Of a stretch of 64,000 nt of DNA, positions 44,986-56,874 are shown in pieces; positions within the stretch are counted from its first letter, which is position 1; every line of letters starts with the position of its first letter. Made by a program: the position numbers and the translations under genes. A model generated the notes under the pieces. It was given only the letters and a program-made list of their open reading frames with translations, was not told the DNA's origin and did not search any database. This stretch comes from Campanula takesimana (lineage: Eukaryota > Streptophyta > Magnoliopsida > Asterales > Campanulaceae), in assembly GCA_026119855.1 (NCBI GenBank), contig JAOWBW010000280.1, positions 664,116 through 728,115 on the forward strand. Direction: 5' to 3'.

Positions 44986-45511
44986 AAACCCATATTTTTT
45001 ACCTGGTAAGTCGCATTTTTATACTCTTAATACGGATGGTTCTGCAGTTCATGGTGTTTGCACAGGGGGAGGTATAGTTCGGGATTGTAAAGGGGCTATG
45101 GTGTTTGCCTTTTCTCATTTTTATGGCATGGGCACAAACATGCAAGCTGAGATTTTCGCACTTCGTGATGGTTTGTGCATGTGTCGTCAGTGGGGGTTGC
45201 AGTCAGTGATGGTTCTTTCTGATTCTTTGGTGGCTGTCAACATTTTAAAAGGTAAATTTCAAAGTCCTTGGCAATACACGTATGAAATCCGGGATTGTTC
45301 GGTATTCGTAAGAGGTTATGGTTTAGAACATGTCCTTCGTCAAGCGAACGGAGTGGCAGACAGATTGGCTGCAGAGGCGCATATCCATGGGAATCAGAGG
45401 GTATATAATACGACTCGGGATCTTCCTAGAGGTGTATTGGACGATTTACGCTTTGATGATGGTGGTTGCTATGTCGAAAGAAGGGGGTGCTCGGCCGAGC
45501 ACCATATATGA
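44986..45511 (+). pseudogene. LINE RNase H domain, intact frame
   Basis: The frame through NTDGSAVHG (first Asp), MQAEIFALRDG (Glu), VLSDSLVAV (Asp) and ANGVADRLAAE (last Asp) keeps all four expected catalytic positions of the RNase H-like domain at the C-terminus of plant LINE ORF2. It ends at the TGA at 45,509-45,511. It lacks the endonuclease and reverse transcriptase, and is only the 3' tail of a longer parent. The 3' untranslated part (45,512-46,020) contains CTCGGCCGAG palindromes. Confidence 0.85.
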
Positions 45512-46020
45512 CTCGGCCGAGCAGATGCATTTTGCTCGGACGAATGGAGGTCTTGCCGCGGCCGAGGGAAGGATTACAGAAATATGGATTTTGAGTCTAA
45601 TAGTGCACGGCCGAGTCTTGGTTCTTGCGCGGTCGAGCGGGCTGGTTGGGGCCGAGCGGGTCGTGGATATGGACCGGTCGGTTTTCTGGGCTATGGGGCA
45701 CGGTTGGACTTATCTTTTGGACTGGTTTTGGATCGGATTTTGGGCTTGTATGGTGGACTCATGGGTTATGCATATGAAGCTTGGGTTGATGATGTTGAAG
45801 ACTCATGTATGGGCTACAAATGGTAATGTGAGGATCATTTTATGGTTTAATTTTTTTAGGATTTTAGTTTTTAGATGGCTTTACCTTTTGAGGCTTTGTC
45901 TTATTTATTGGACTTCGAGGTCCGGCTCCATATCCGGCATTAAGTCGGGTGGTTGTCCCCCTCTTGTAATTTTATTTATTTTTAATTAATAAAATCCTCC
46001 CAGGTGCCGCCCTGGTTTCC

Positions 46021-46052
<32 letters not shown>

Positions 46053-47215
46053 TCGAGGGGTGACCTAAGAGGTCGAAGGTGATAGGGTTGACCTAGGAGG
46101 TCAAGGGTAGACCTAAGAGGTCAAAGGCGGATAAAGTTGACCTAGTCGGTCAAGGGTAGACCTAAGAGGTCAAAGGCGGATGAGGTTGACCTATGGGGTC
46201 AAAGGTTGACCTAAGAGGTCGAGGGGTTGACCTAGGAGGTCAAAGGTATATAAGGTTGACCTAGGAGGTCAAAGGTTGGGAAGGTTGACCTAGGCGGTCA
46301 AAAGTTGACCTAGGAGGTCAAAGGTAGATAAGATTGACCTAAGGGGTCAAAGGTCGAGGGGTGATACAGTTGACCTAAGGGGTCCAAGGTTTGACCTAAG
46401 AGGTCGAAGGCGGATAAGGTTGACCTAGGGGTCAAGGGTAGACCTAAGTGGTCAAAGGTGGTAAGGTTAACCTAGGAGGTCAAGGGTTGACCTAAGAGGT
46501 CAAAGGCGGATAAAGTTGACCTAGGGGGGTCAAGGGTTGACCTACGGGGGTTAAGAGCGGAGAAGGTTGACCTATGGGTCAAAGGTTGACCTAAGGGGGT
46601 CAAGAGCGGAGAAAGTTGACCTAGGGGGTCAAAGGTTGACCTAGGAGGTCAAAGGTTCAGAGGGTTGACCTAGGTGGTCAAAGGTTGACCTAGGGGGCCA
46701 AAGGTTGAGAAGGTTGACCTAGGCGGTCAAAGGTTGACCTAGGAGGTCAAAGGTTGACCTAAGGGGTCAAAGGCGGATAAGGTTGACCTAGTAGGTCAAA
46801 AGTTGGTAAGGGTTGACCTAGGGGGTCAAAGGTTGACCTAGGGGGTCAAAGGTAGATAAAGTTGACCTAGGCGGTCAAAGGTTGATAATGTTGACCTAGG
46901 GGGTCAAAGATTGACCTAGGAGGTCAAATGTTCAGAGGGTTGACCTAGGCGGTCAAAGGTTGACCTAGGGGGTCAAAGGTTGAGTAGGTTGACTTAGGCG
47001 GTCAAAGGTTGACCTAGGAGGTCAAAGGTTGACCTAAGGGGTCAAAGGCGGATAAGGTTGACCTAGTAGGTCAAAAGTTGGTAAGGGTTGACCTAGGGGG
47101 TCAAAGGTTGACCTAGGGGGTCAAAGGTAGATAAAGTTGACCTAGGCGGTCAAAGGTTGATAAGGTTGACCTAGGCGGTCGAAGGTGAAGGGTAGACCCA
47201 AATGGATCGCAATGA

Positions 47216-47709
47216 TGGCCCAACGGATGAGCGATGGACCTTAGAGGTCGCCTAGATGCAATGCACATTTTATTTTGCGAAAAGTTTTGCATTTATTTAC
47301 ATCCTAAATGGGTGGTCCGAGGAGTGTCCTAATCTCTATGTGTGGGTTGACACGGGTTAGGTTAAAGGTTTCCACCGCTCGCGGAACGTACACGGTGAGT
47401 GGAGTTGACGAGTGACTCGAAAAATGTGAGGCAGTAGCGCACAAATTCCTGCACATCGAATACTCCGGGTAGTAGGGACCTGTGCAGTGCTGACACGGAC
47501 TAGTGGTAGTGTGAGGCAAGAAACTAATTCTTTTTAGAGATAAAAGAGAGAAGTTTTGAATGTTTGAATGATGCAAATGCAATGCATGAGAGAGAGAGCG
47601 AGAGAGAGAGAGAATAATGTACAAGGGAGCAGAGCAGAGTTTTGTTTGACCCTAATACTAAAGCGAAGATAACAAGGGTACATGGTACAAGGTACAAGGT
47701 AGAAGTATT
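47216..47709 (-). other. C leader, unique part
   Basis: Unique leader DNA with a (GA)n run at about 47,587-47,612. Open frames here come from simple repeats. No gene. Confidence 0.5.
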
Positions 47710-48010
47710 AACATGGCGGAGTGCGCGGGTGCATGTGTAAACATGGCTTAACTGTAGGGGGCACGTGAAAACATGGCAAGTGTGCATGTGTAAACATGGC
47801 AGGTGTGTGCATATGTAAACATGGCAGGTGTGTGCATGTGTAAACATGGCAGGTGTGTGCACGTGAAAACATGGCAGGTGTGTGCATGTGTAAACATGGC
47901 AGGTGTGTGCATGTGTAAACATGGCAGGTGTGTGCATGTGTAAACATGGAAAAGTGTGTGGTGCATGTGAGAACATGGCAAAGTGTAAGGTGCATGTGAG
48001 AACATGGCAA
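47710..48010. repeat. 25-bp minisatellite in C leader
   Basis: ACATGG recurs at 47794, 47819, 47844, 47869, 47894, 47919 and 47944, exactly 25 bp apart; the unit is GCAGGTGTGTGCATGTGTAA + ACATG. The His/Thr/Cys-rich frames over it are artefacts. Confidence 0.92.
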
Positions 48011-48069
48011 ACATCATGATGTGAACGAAAGTTAGACCCACTAAGTTTGAAAAAGTTTCAAAGCTTTCT

Positions 48070-48087
48070 TCCCCAGCAGAGTCGCCA
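48070..48087 (-). promoter_or_regulatory. Primer-binding site of element C
   Basis: TGGCGACTCTGCTGGGG on the minus strand, one base inside the right LTR. This form is common in Tat/Ogre-type elements (tRNA-Arg is usually quoted); the tRNA identity is not checked here. Confidence 0.65.
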
Positions 48088-49034
48088 CTGTGAATACGTG
48101 TGTTTGAATTTGGGATGTTCATAGCAACATTAAAATTATGAGAGTCGCCACGCCGTTTTAATTAGCCAAAACTTTGAGAAAAAGCATGTTAATGGGTTCG
48201 GGGGTCAAATTACAACAAGAGAAGAATATTGGACGTTATCACTCCTATTGCCCGAATTGATCGGTCTTTCTATCATGATGCGGTGTGTTAGTAGTGTGTT
48301 AGTGTTTGAGACCGGATCCGAAGATTGCCTACGTTCCTCTCAATGTGAGAAGCTCAGGTCAGCGTAGTTCGAGAGGATTAGAATAGGCAAAAGAATCGGG
48401 ATCATGCATAATGAGGGGGGAATTACCTAAAGATTAGGGTTTAGAAGTAGTTCCTAGATCATCCTCGGGTTGATGAACCCTAGATCATCATTGGCTATGA
48501 AATAACATATAATTATGAAGATCGCAACCCTAAATATAGCATAAATAAGGTTTTAATCTATGAACACGAAGAACATGCGAAGAACATATTATGAAACTAT
48601 GAATGAACATGCAAAGCTCATGAAGAAACTATGAATAAACATGTAAGAACATGAATATAAAAGATCTACATTAAAAATGATGCAAGAACATGAAGAAAAA
48701 GTTAGAAAACTTACCTATGTTGGCAAGAAATAAACCTTGGATCTTCTTGAGTGTTTGAATGCTAATTAGAGAGCAAAATAGTGTTTAAGAACTCCAAAAT
48801 TCGGACTTTAGAACTCTCAAAATCAGACCCTAAACCAATAGCATGGGATTGGTTTATATAGTAAGCTGAGGGGAAGATCTTATGGTCAGAATCATCCAGC
48901 GCAAAGGTGGCCGCCTGGCCATGGTTGAAGCCGGTGACAAGAGTGGCCGCGTGGCCAAGATCAACGCGCAGCAAGGTTGGCCGCGTGGCCAAGGATGCCG
49001 GCTGACTTGATTCTTAAGCTAGGGTTTCTGCATG

Positions 49035-50716
49035 TGTTGGTCCCTAAAGGGGCAACAAGGGTGTGAAAATCGCTAGAGGGGGGGGGTGAATAGCGTTTTA
49101 AAAATCTTTTCAAACCCTTTTGCAATTCAATGGCAGATGCGCACAACTCTTATTTTGGCTAAGAATAGCGCGCGGTAAGAGTGTGAAATGCACAGCGGAA
49201 ATTTAAAGCATCTCTGCGCAGGGTATACTGCGCAGAGATAAAAACGCACGCGCTAAGTATGAGGCTAAAGAGTGGCGCAAAATGGGATTCTAAGGCAAAT
49301 GAGCAATAACAATTACGACATCAAAGAGTGGCAATCTGAAAGATCAAACAAAGCAGTTCATAAAAAGTTAAGCAGGGAATATGCAATAAGTAATGAACAC
49401 GGTATTTGGAGAGGTTCGATCGATGAAAGATCTACATCCTCTACCAAGATGGTTAGTCTTGGATTTCTAATGGAGATCTTATTATATGAGAGAGTATTAC
49501 AAATTACAACATTTGAGCTCAATACTAACTCAAGATCTATTATCTATGAAGAACAAATCCTAGACTAAACCGGTGTATCTCAAGAAGTTAGATCAAAATG
49601 ATCAAAGCTTCAAGAGGTGTGTGTGTGACAGAAATTCTGGGCTCTATGAATATGAAATATGAAGAGCACCAAGAATTTTGGTGATATAGGCTTTGAGATA
49701 TGAGTAGGAGATTTGAAGGTTTGAAGATCTTGAAGGCTGTTCTAAAGAATCTGGAAAAACTAAGCAGCAGACTTCAAATCTTCATAGTTTCTCAGTGAAG
49801 CATGAAACTCGAGATCTGAAGCATAATGGCCAACAAGAGGAGCTTGATCAAAGGTGATGATCAAGGGCCGATGAAAAGGGCTGAATCAAAAGGCAGCTTC
49901 AAGGGCAGCTTAGAAATGAAGATGAGCAGGCTATTTATAGCTGAGAGCTTGAATATAGCCGTTGGAGCTCTGAGCAAGGACAATGAGCTGGCACAACATG
50001 ATTGGCGCGCAGCTGTCCTTTATAGCCGTTGGGGCTCTGATCAAAGATGATGACCTGGCACAATATGATTGGTGCGCAGGTGATTTAGAGCCGTTGGAGA
50101 CTGAGCATGAAGACCAAATTCAAAAGCTTCTTCTAGAAGGTTGACAGCTATCTTCACTTGAGATATTTCTTTGAAGCGTGTCTCCACCAATGGTTTTGCT
50201 GAGTGTGCTTATTTTGTCGTTTGTGCACACCTCATCTTTTTAATAAGCGTGCATCTTCTAAGCGATTTCCAAACTTTTTAGAATGTGAGATCAGGAGATG
50301 AGGAACTTGACCAAGGTTGTGTCCGCGCACAAAAGGCATGCGCATTGCCGGCGTGCGTGGATTCAGCGCATGAGTAGCATGCGCACCATGCTTGGTCACT
50401 AAAAGATCTCTTTGGAGTTTAGGAAATAAGATCTTAAAAACTGAGCAGGGTCAAGAGCTGTGCAAGATATCTATGCGCAGTGGCGACCTGCGCAGAGAAC
50501 ATCCTGCGCAGTGAAACGAATCCTGCTTAGGAAATCTTCGATCTTTAAAGCTTCAAGTCCTATAATCTAAGCCTATACTATAAAAAGGACTTAGCTAAAA
50601 ATTGAAGTTATAAACTTCTTTACATGAGGTCCTAAAGTCTATAAAAATACTCATAGGTGATGGTATCAATCAATTCTAACAAATGTAGGAGGGTTAAGTG
50701 ATAAGCATACCCAACA
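49035..50716 (-). repeat. B left LTR (3' LTR)
   Basis: 1,682 bp. A minus-strand TATA CTATAAATAGCC is at about 49,930-49,941. A perfect 11-bp inverted repeat TCTCTGCGCAG/CTGCGCAGAGA with a 6-nt loop lies at 49211-49238. Small open frames within it are not genes. Confidence 0.95.
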
Positions 50717-51269
50717 ATCTCCCCCTAAATGATTGATGCCATTACCTAATATAGCAAAGGCAATTCATTGTACTTGATAATAACATGTCCATAAAAATGT
50801 GAATGGTAAATCATGCCTCAAGTCAATGCACACACTAGCCAGTGCTATAGATTTCTAATCTATCCAAAAGATTAAAAAACTTACAAGATAGGAAAGATAG
50901 AAATGTCATTCAGAGCATACAAATAATGTGAGATGAAGTTTTAAGTATGCGTTTAAACTGAATGTTTAAACATCATGCGTAGAAGACGAGCAGTTAAGAT
51001 TATGCGCATGAGTTTAAGTAATAATGCATTCAATGTTCCACAAACGAATGATTTGAATTGAACAAGGTTTTTGTGAAAGCTTTATGATGCATTCTTCTCA
51101 TTAAAAACTTTGAAGGATTGACTGTTACAGATTACAAGTTTTAAAGAGGAAAATCAAAAGAGGTGCGCACAAAAACAGAAGCGCACTAAATAAAAGCGCA
51201 TAAAAGAAAACATACTGCGCAACGAGAATCAAAAAGGTTCCAAAATAACAAAATACTTACAGAGGAAAT
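50717..51269 (-). other. B polypurine tract and 3' untranslated region
   Basis: The complement of AGGGGGAGAT touches the LTR. The rest is AT-rich, with GCGCA words at 51,160-51,225. No gene. Confidence 0.7.
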
Positions 51270-52954
51270 CTAATCTAAGTTGATCCGTTGTAGGGCTTCG
51301 CGCATCTCATTCTGAAGACCGTTGAATTTGTTCATGAGTTCTACCTTTAAATTTTGAAATTTGTCCTGGAACTCCACAGCTTTACCAACATAAGTGTTCA
51401 TTCCTCTGCGCATATCAGCGTTGTCATCCACGAGCTCTCTGAACCTTGCTCTGCTGTCCGTCAGGATGGCAGTTTGCGTAGCTTCTAATCTTGAGTCGGT
51501 ATGGAGGCGCTGAGTGTTGACGCTTGCTTGAATGTCTAACATTGCGTAGTCCAATTTGTCGTTGAACGCCACGGAAAAATCTGTCATGGACTTAGCAATG
51601 CATCGACGCACTTCTTCAATATTATGCACAGAGCCTCCTTGTTCAATCTTCTCTATCAGAGCCACCATCTGAACTTGAAGGTCATCAAATCCTCTATGTA
51701 ACCCATCTGCAAGGGTTTTCTTGAGCTTTTTCAGAATGTCCCTGAGTCCACCATCAAGCGCTCCAAAGGTGCACACATTTTTGAGTTGTGCACTGACATT
51801 TTCAAGCTGAGCGCTGATGGATTTCAGGGAGTCCAGGATAAGATGTTCCAAAGTGATAGGAACTTTTTCTTGCGCAGGCTCAGATGGACTTGCCTTTGCT
51901 TAGCGCTGAACGGTGGCCATGATCATTTCTGTTGTCTTGCCTTCAAGTTGTGCAGGAACAATTCTTGTTGTCTTGAAGAATTCATCTAACAGCGCAGGCA
52001 CTATGAAGGATTGCTCAAGAGAGAATAATGGAAGAATGCCGGAGGAGCTGAGAAGATGAAGCAGATGACGGCCAATCGCATCTAAAGAGAGATCTTCCTG
52101 AATAAGTTCCCAACCCAGAATGAAATAAACGTGTCCCTGCGTAAAACAATAGATAGAATTAGACAACCTATTGCTTATGGAGCTGTGCGCATATGCAAGG
52201 AATGTAGATATACCTTGGCACAAGTTCCATGATAAACAAAATTATGCGCAGAAAATAGGAAGAGGGTGCGCATGAAATAAGAATGCATACGCAGAGGGAT
52301 CGTGCGCACAGAAAATAAATATAGTAAAGAAGTGTGCGCAGAGAAATAGATACACCTATATGCGCAGAAAGCTATGCGCAGGAAACTGTGCGCAGAGCAC
52401 AAAGATGGGGGGGGTGAAAAATAGACTAAATAAAATAAAAAAAATATTTAAGAACATGAACACCCAAGAACACAGAAAAACAAAAGTTGACAGAATTCAA
52501 CAAAAAATACATCGAAATGACGGCGTGAACAGGACGAAGTCAACCATGTAAAAAGTATGGTCAACGACGTTAAAACAAACCCAGAAATTCAGAAAAAAAC
52601 GTTTCGACTGCTAAGGAAGTTACGAAGCACAGAAATTGACGAAAAATATATGTAACGACCATAGATCATGAAATAAACTACATGAAAGAATAGATCAGGC
52701 AAATACGAACACAACACAACGATCGATTTCAAAAATGATCAGTAAATAAGGGAGAAATCGAAAAAGGGAGTCTTGAGACCTCCAAGAACAACAATGGCGG
52801 AAAAAAAATAAGGAGTTATAGTGAAACATACCATGTCTTTGACGGTGGGATGCCTTGATTGTCGTTCTACATCTTCTTTGTGAGAGTTTCCAGAGTGCGA
52901 AGAAGAGTCGGAGATGATGATTTCTGGTTGAGTTTTGGTTTTCTTAGGCGCCAT
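51270..52954 (-). pseudogene. Spliced third ORF of element B, shortened and interrupted
   Basis: First exon 52954-52832 (41 codons, MAPKKTK...TVKDM) with donor ATG|GTATGT; second exon from 52136 (acceptor GCAG|GGA). The layout and phase match element A, but here the first exon is longer. Only the start of the plant transposon protein-type domain remains (LLSSSGILPLFSLEQSF). The frame ends at a TAA at 51902-51900. In the same frame beyond the stop, codons down to 51270 encode a coiled-coil-like helical tail comparable to the C-terminus in A. About 500 residues present in A are missing. Confidence 0.75.
52137..52831 (-). repeat. TGCGCA word array in the intron of B's third ORF
   Basis: Eight TGCGCA words lie between 52,186 and 52,393, mostly as TGCGCAGA or TGCGCAT, in AT-rich DNA. 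The position is the same as that of the GGCGC array in element A. Confidence 0.85.
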
Positions 52955-53832
52955 TGAAATGGTTTAGAAAGAAGGTTGAGGTTGAAGAAAATGAATAGGA
53001 AATGAGAAATGAGGGTTTGGAGCAGAGGTTAGAAAGAGAGAGAAAATTTAGAGGGAAGAGAGAAGTAGAGAGAGAAGCGGTTTAAGTAGGGAAGGAGAAG
53101 TAAGGCACACGATAGCTAGGAAAAGTTGAGAAAATGTGCAGTGGTGCAGGATAGCAATACCACGTGTCACAAAAAGGAACGCGCGTGCGCAGGCCTATGC
53201 GCGCGTGTGCGTGAAGTTCTAAGCCGGTCACTGTCAAGTCGACTTCCTCATAAATGGTGAGTCAGTGAAAGGACGGGCGCACGTTAGCAGGGTGACGTGG
53301 CCGAATGGGAAATGCGCGTGCGCAGTCTTTGCGCGTGCGTGTGTCAGCGAAAGGAGGATGACGGCTGTCGCATCACCTTCCTCATTAAATGGTGAGCAGA
53401 CATACGTGAGGCGCTGTCATTAATTGCAGTTTGCATTAAATGACAATGGGACATGCGCAAGGGTAAAAAGGTAATTTCCCAAGAAAATTCAAAAATAAAA
53501 GCGCGGGAAAATTTGAATTACACAAGTACCCTTGTGACTCAGCTTTGACTTTTCAGTCAAGGACCTATGTGCAAAATCTAATGAATAGAACACTTACCTG
53601 CGGTCCACGATGATTTGCGCATGGATAGTTATGCGCAGCGCATTGATAGCGCAGAGATTCTGTAAATCTCAGAACTGTTGTTTCATGCGCAGACTGTTGT
53701 TTGCGCAGGTGTTGCACAGGGCGCATGAAACTTAACCTATTTTGCACACTTATCAAGCAAATACATTAGTATCAATAAATCATATGGACAAGTTAGCTAA
53801 GATTAAGCATACCCATTTCTCCTTTCAAGAGA
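52955..53832 (-). promoter_or_regulatory. B spacer between pol and third ORF
   Basis: On the minus strand a CT-rich leader (53,020-53,090) precedes the first exon, as in A. Further upstream are dense GCGCGTGCGCA/TGCGCA words (53,170-53,340 and 53,605-53,725). A candidate control region, by comparison with A only. Confidence 0.45.
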
Positions 53833-56800
53833 TCACTTGTTAATTCTTGAGGAGATGATATTAGATGTTGATGAGCTTGATAATAGTGCTTGGTAGGATT
53901 GAAAAACTGCTATGGACATATTATCGCAGAGAGTTGGATAATTCTCTTCATGAATCCCATAGTCCACAGGTTGTTGCTTCATCCATAAGATTTGGCAGCA
54001 GCAGCTTTCACCAGCAATATATTCTGCTTCAGTAGTGGAGATGGACACAGCAGCTTGTCTCTTGCTTGCCCATGCTAAGTCGATTTCCAAGGAAATGACC
54101 AGTTCCACTTGTGCTCTTCCTGTCAATTGTGCACGCTGCGTAGTCCGCATCTGAATAACCTACAAGTTTAAAGTTCGAATCTTTGGTGTACCAAAGTCCA
54201 AGGTTAACAGAGCTAAAAATATATCTAATATTTTTTCAGCAGTTGTGTGCTTCAGAAGAATTAGAGTGATAGTGCGCACATATCCAATCAACATAATATC
54301 TTGGCCAGCTAGCGGAAGATAAAGGAGAGTTTATCATACCTAGATATAGTCTGATCAACTTTACCTTTTAAGTCTGTTAAATTAGTTGCTTGTGGCCATT
54401 GGAGTGTCGTATGCTTTAGCATTTTCAAGTCCAAATTTCTTGATTAAGTCCCTTGTGTACTTGGCTTGATTTATGAAGATGCCATCATTCAATTGTTTGA
54501 TTTGAAGCCCGAGGAAGAAAGTGAGTTCTCCCATCATGCTCATTTCAAACTTGCTTTTCATGAGCTTCTCGAAGCGCTTACAAAGTAACTCATTAGTAGA
54601 ACCAAATATAATATCATCGACATAAATTTGAACAAGTAAAGAATGATCATTATACTTAGCAATAAAAAGAGTTGTGTCGATTTTACCGCGCTTAAAGCCT
54701 TTCTCTAGCAGGAATTTTGATAGGGTATCGTACCATACTCTTGGAGCTTGCTTAAGTCCATACAAAGCTTTTTGAAGTTTGAAGACGTGATTTGGAAATT
54801 TGCTATCTTCGAAACCGGGAGGTTGAGCTACGTAGACCGTCTCTTGGAGTTCGCCGTTGAGAAATGCGCTTTTCACATCCATTTGATAAAGCTTGAATTT
54901 CTTGTGAGACGCATAAGCTAAGAAAATTCTTATAGCTTCAAGTCTTGCTACAGGCACAAATGTTTCGTCGTAGTCGATTCCTTCCTCTTGCCTATAGCCT
55001 TGCGCAACCAGCCTTGCTTTGTTTCTGGTGATGCTTCCATTCTCATCCATCTTGTTTCTGAATACCCATTTTGTACCAATAATGCTTTGATCATGAGATC
55101 TAGGTACTAAGGTCCAAACCTTGCAGCGCTCAAATTGGTTAAGCTCTTCTTGCATAGCAGTAACCCAGCTTGAATCTTGGAGCGCTTCATCAATCTTCTT
55201 TGGTTCGATTTGAGAGATAAAAGAGTGATATTCATCATCAAAGTTTGATGCTCTCCTAGTACGAACCCCTACATTGAGATCACCAATGATGTTTGAAGTT
55301 GGATGATCTCTAACTTCACGAACCTCGGGAGGTAAGTTAGGTTGAGTGGTAGGAATACGAAGATCTTCAACGGGTACTTCATTTGCTCCAGCATCGAGAT
55401 CATCAAAAGTGATTTGCTGAAGCGGAGAAACGTTATGCGCAGGAGGAGGAGTTTGCGCATCAGGAGTCGTCACTTCAGGCGCAGCATCTGGTGTATGCGC
55501 ATGGGATGGACTTGCTTGATTCTGGTTTTGATCTTCTTGATTAACATTCTGCGCAGGTACAGTTTGAGGCTGCGTACCTGTCTCAACATGCTCAGCAGAA
55601 TCATCAGAATCATTTGGAGCCAAATGTGGCTCAAGGAGAGAATGCTCATCAAAAGTAACATGTACAGACTCTACAATTACTAGAGTAGTTCTATTAAAAA
55701 CACGAAAAGCTTTAAAATGTTTGGCATACCCAACAAAAATACCTTCATCTGCTTTGGCGTCGAATTTACCTCTATGATCTTTGCCAAGCAAGCAGTGTTG
55801 ACGGCTTCTCCCCAAAAATACTTTGGAAGCTTAGCTTCTGCTATCATTGTTTTTCCAGCCTCAATCAACGTGCGATTCTTTCTTTCCACAACGCCATTTT
55901 GTTGAGGAACTCCACCAGCAGAGAAATTGTGATCAATTCCATGGTCATCGCAGTATTGAGCAACACCGTTATTCTTGAATTCAGTTCCATTGTCTGATCT
56001 AACACTCACGATGTCGTCTTCTTTTTGAGTTTGGAGCTTTCGAAATAGCGCAGTTAAGATATCATAGCAGTCATCTTTGGATATCATCATTTCGACCCAT
56101 GTGTATCTTGAGTAGTCATCCACCACGACTAAAGTATATTTGTTTCCTCCAATGCTCGCAGTGGTGACCGGTCCAAACAAATCCATGTGAAGCAGTTGTA
56201 AACATTTGGAAGTTGAGGAAGCAATCTTGCTGGAGAAGGACTGCTTAGGTTGTTTACCGAGCTGGCATGCTGCGCATTTTCTATCATGATGGTCAGCTAC
56301 TTTGGGAAGTCCTTTGACAAGATTTTCCCTTCCAAGCTTAGCCAAATATTTGAAGTTCAAATGACTTAAGCGCTTATGCCATAGCCAGCTGCTTTCACTA
56401 ACATTCTTTGCTACAAAACAGAGATTAGTGATAGAATTTACAGCAGTAAGATCAATAATGTAAACATTAGTCTTACGAGTCCCTGTGAGCAAAGTTAGTC
56501 CGGATATGCCATCTTTGATGTAGCAGTGCGTTGCAGTGAAGTGGCATTCCAAACCTTTATCGCAGAATTGTGATATGGAGAGCAGGTTGTGTTTGAGACC
56601 TTCTACGAGCGCAACTTTCTCAATGCACACTTTATCTTTTCTGATTTTTACATATCCAACTATGTGCCCTTTGTTGTTATCTCCAAAAGTTACAGAGGGA
56701 CCTCTTCCTTCATGCACATCTTCAAGAGCAGTGACATCTCCAGTCATGTGTCTAGAGCATCCACTGTCGAGGTACCATATATGCGCTTTAGCTTGTGAAG

Positions 56801-56837
56801 AGTGCGCAGTGAAGCAGGAGACCTGAAAGATAGACAT
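53833..56837 (-). pseudogene. Defective Copia pol of element B
   Basis: 56837 to about 55,790 carries protease (DSG), the zinc site and the integrase core (D, D, E all present). Then about 130 bp present in A are missing and the frame changes. 55815-54382 carries the integrase end, the linker and reverse transcriptase with YVDD, ending at a stop shortly after the RT. 54,150-54,380 is badly altered, and 54150-53833 holds part of RNase H (ISTTEAEYIAG present, last Asp region damaged). It cannot give a working polyprotein. Confidence 0.92.
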
Positions 56838-56874
56838 TAAGAACGCAGGTCCCCTTTATTCTTGGGTCCTAGGG

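Larger units (their letters stand above)
44906..46048 (+). mobile_element. U6 snRNA-LINE chimeric retroinsertion
   Basis: 44906-44985 is U6 snRNA from about nucleotide 24 to the T-run at its 3' end. It is followed directly by the 3' end of a LINE (44986-46020) and a 28-nt poly(A) (46021-46048). The left flank ...GGTTGACC and right flank GAGGTCG... join to the normal array sequence, with only about one base lost and two A merged in the tail. It is thus a single insertion made by target-primed reverse transcription with a template jump to U6 RNA. Confidence 0.92.
43701..47215. repeat. TTGACCTAGGNGGTCAA palindromic array (W-box-like)
   Basis: Units of about 20 bp, TTGACCTAGG[A/C/G]GGTCAAAGG, repeat throughout, often in pairs with a GGATAAGG-type spacer. 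Higher-order blocks also exist: about 44,400-44,520 recurs at 44,770-44,890. TTGACC and its complement GGTCAA match the WRKY W-box core and pair with each other. The array is cut at 44,906-46,048 by the U6-LINE chimera. Confidence 0.93.

Noticed and set aside
47524..48122. His/Thr/Cys-rich minus-strand frames
   Set aside because: They are translations of the 25-bp minisatellite and appear open in all three frames.
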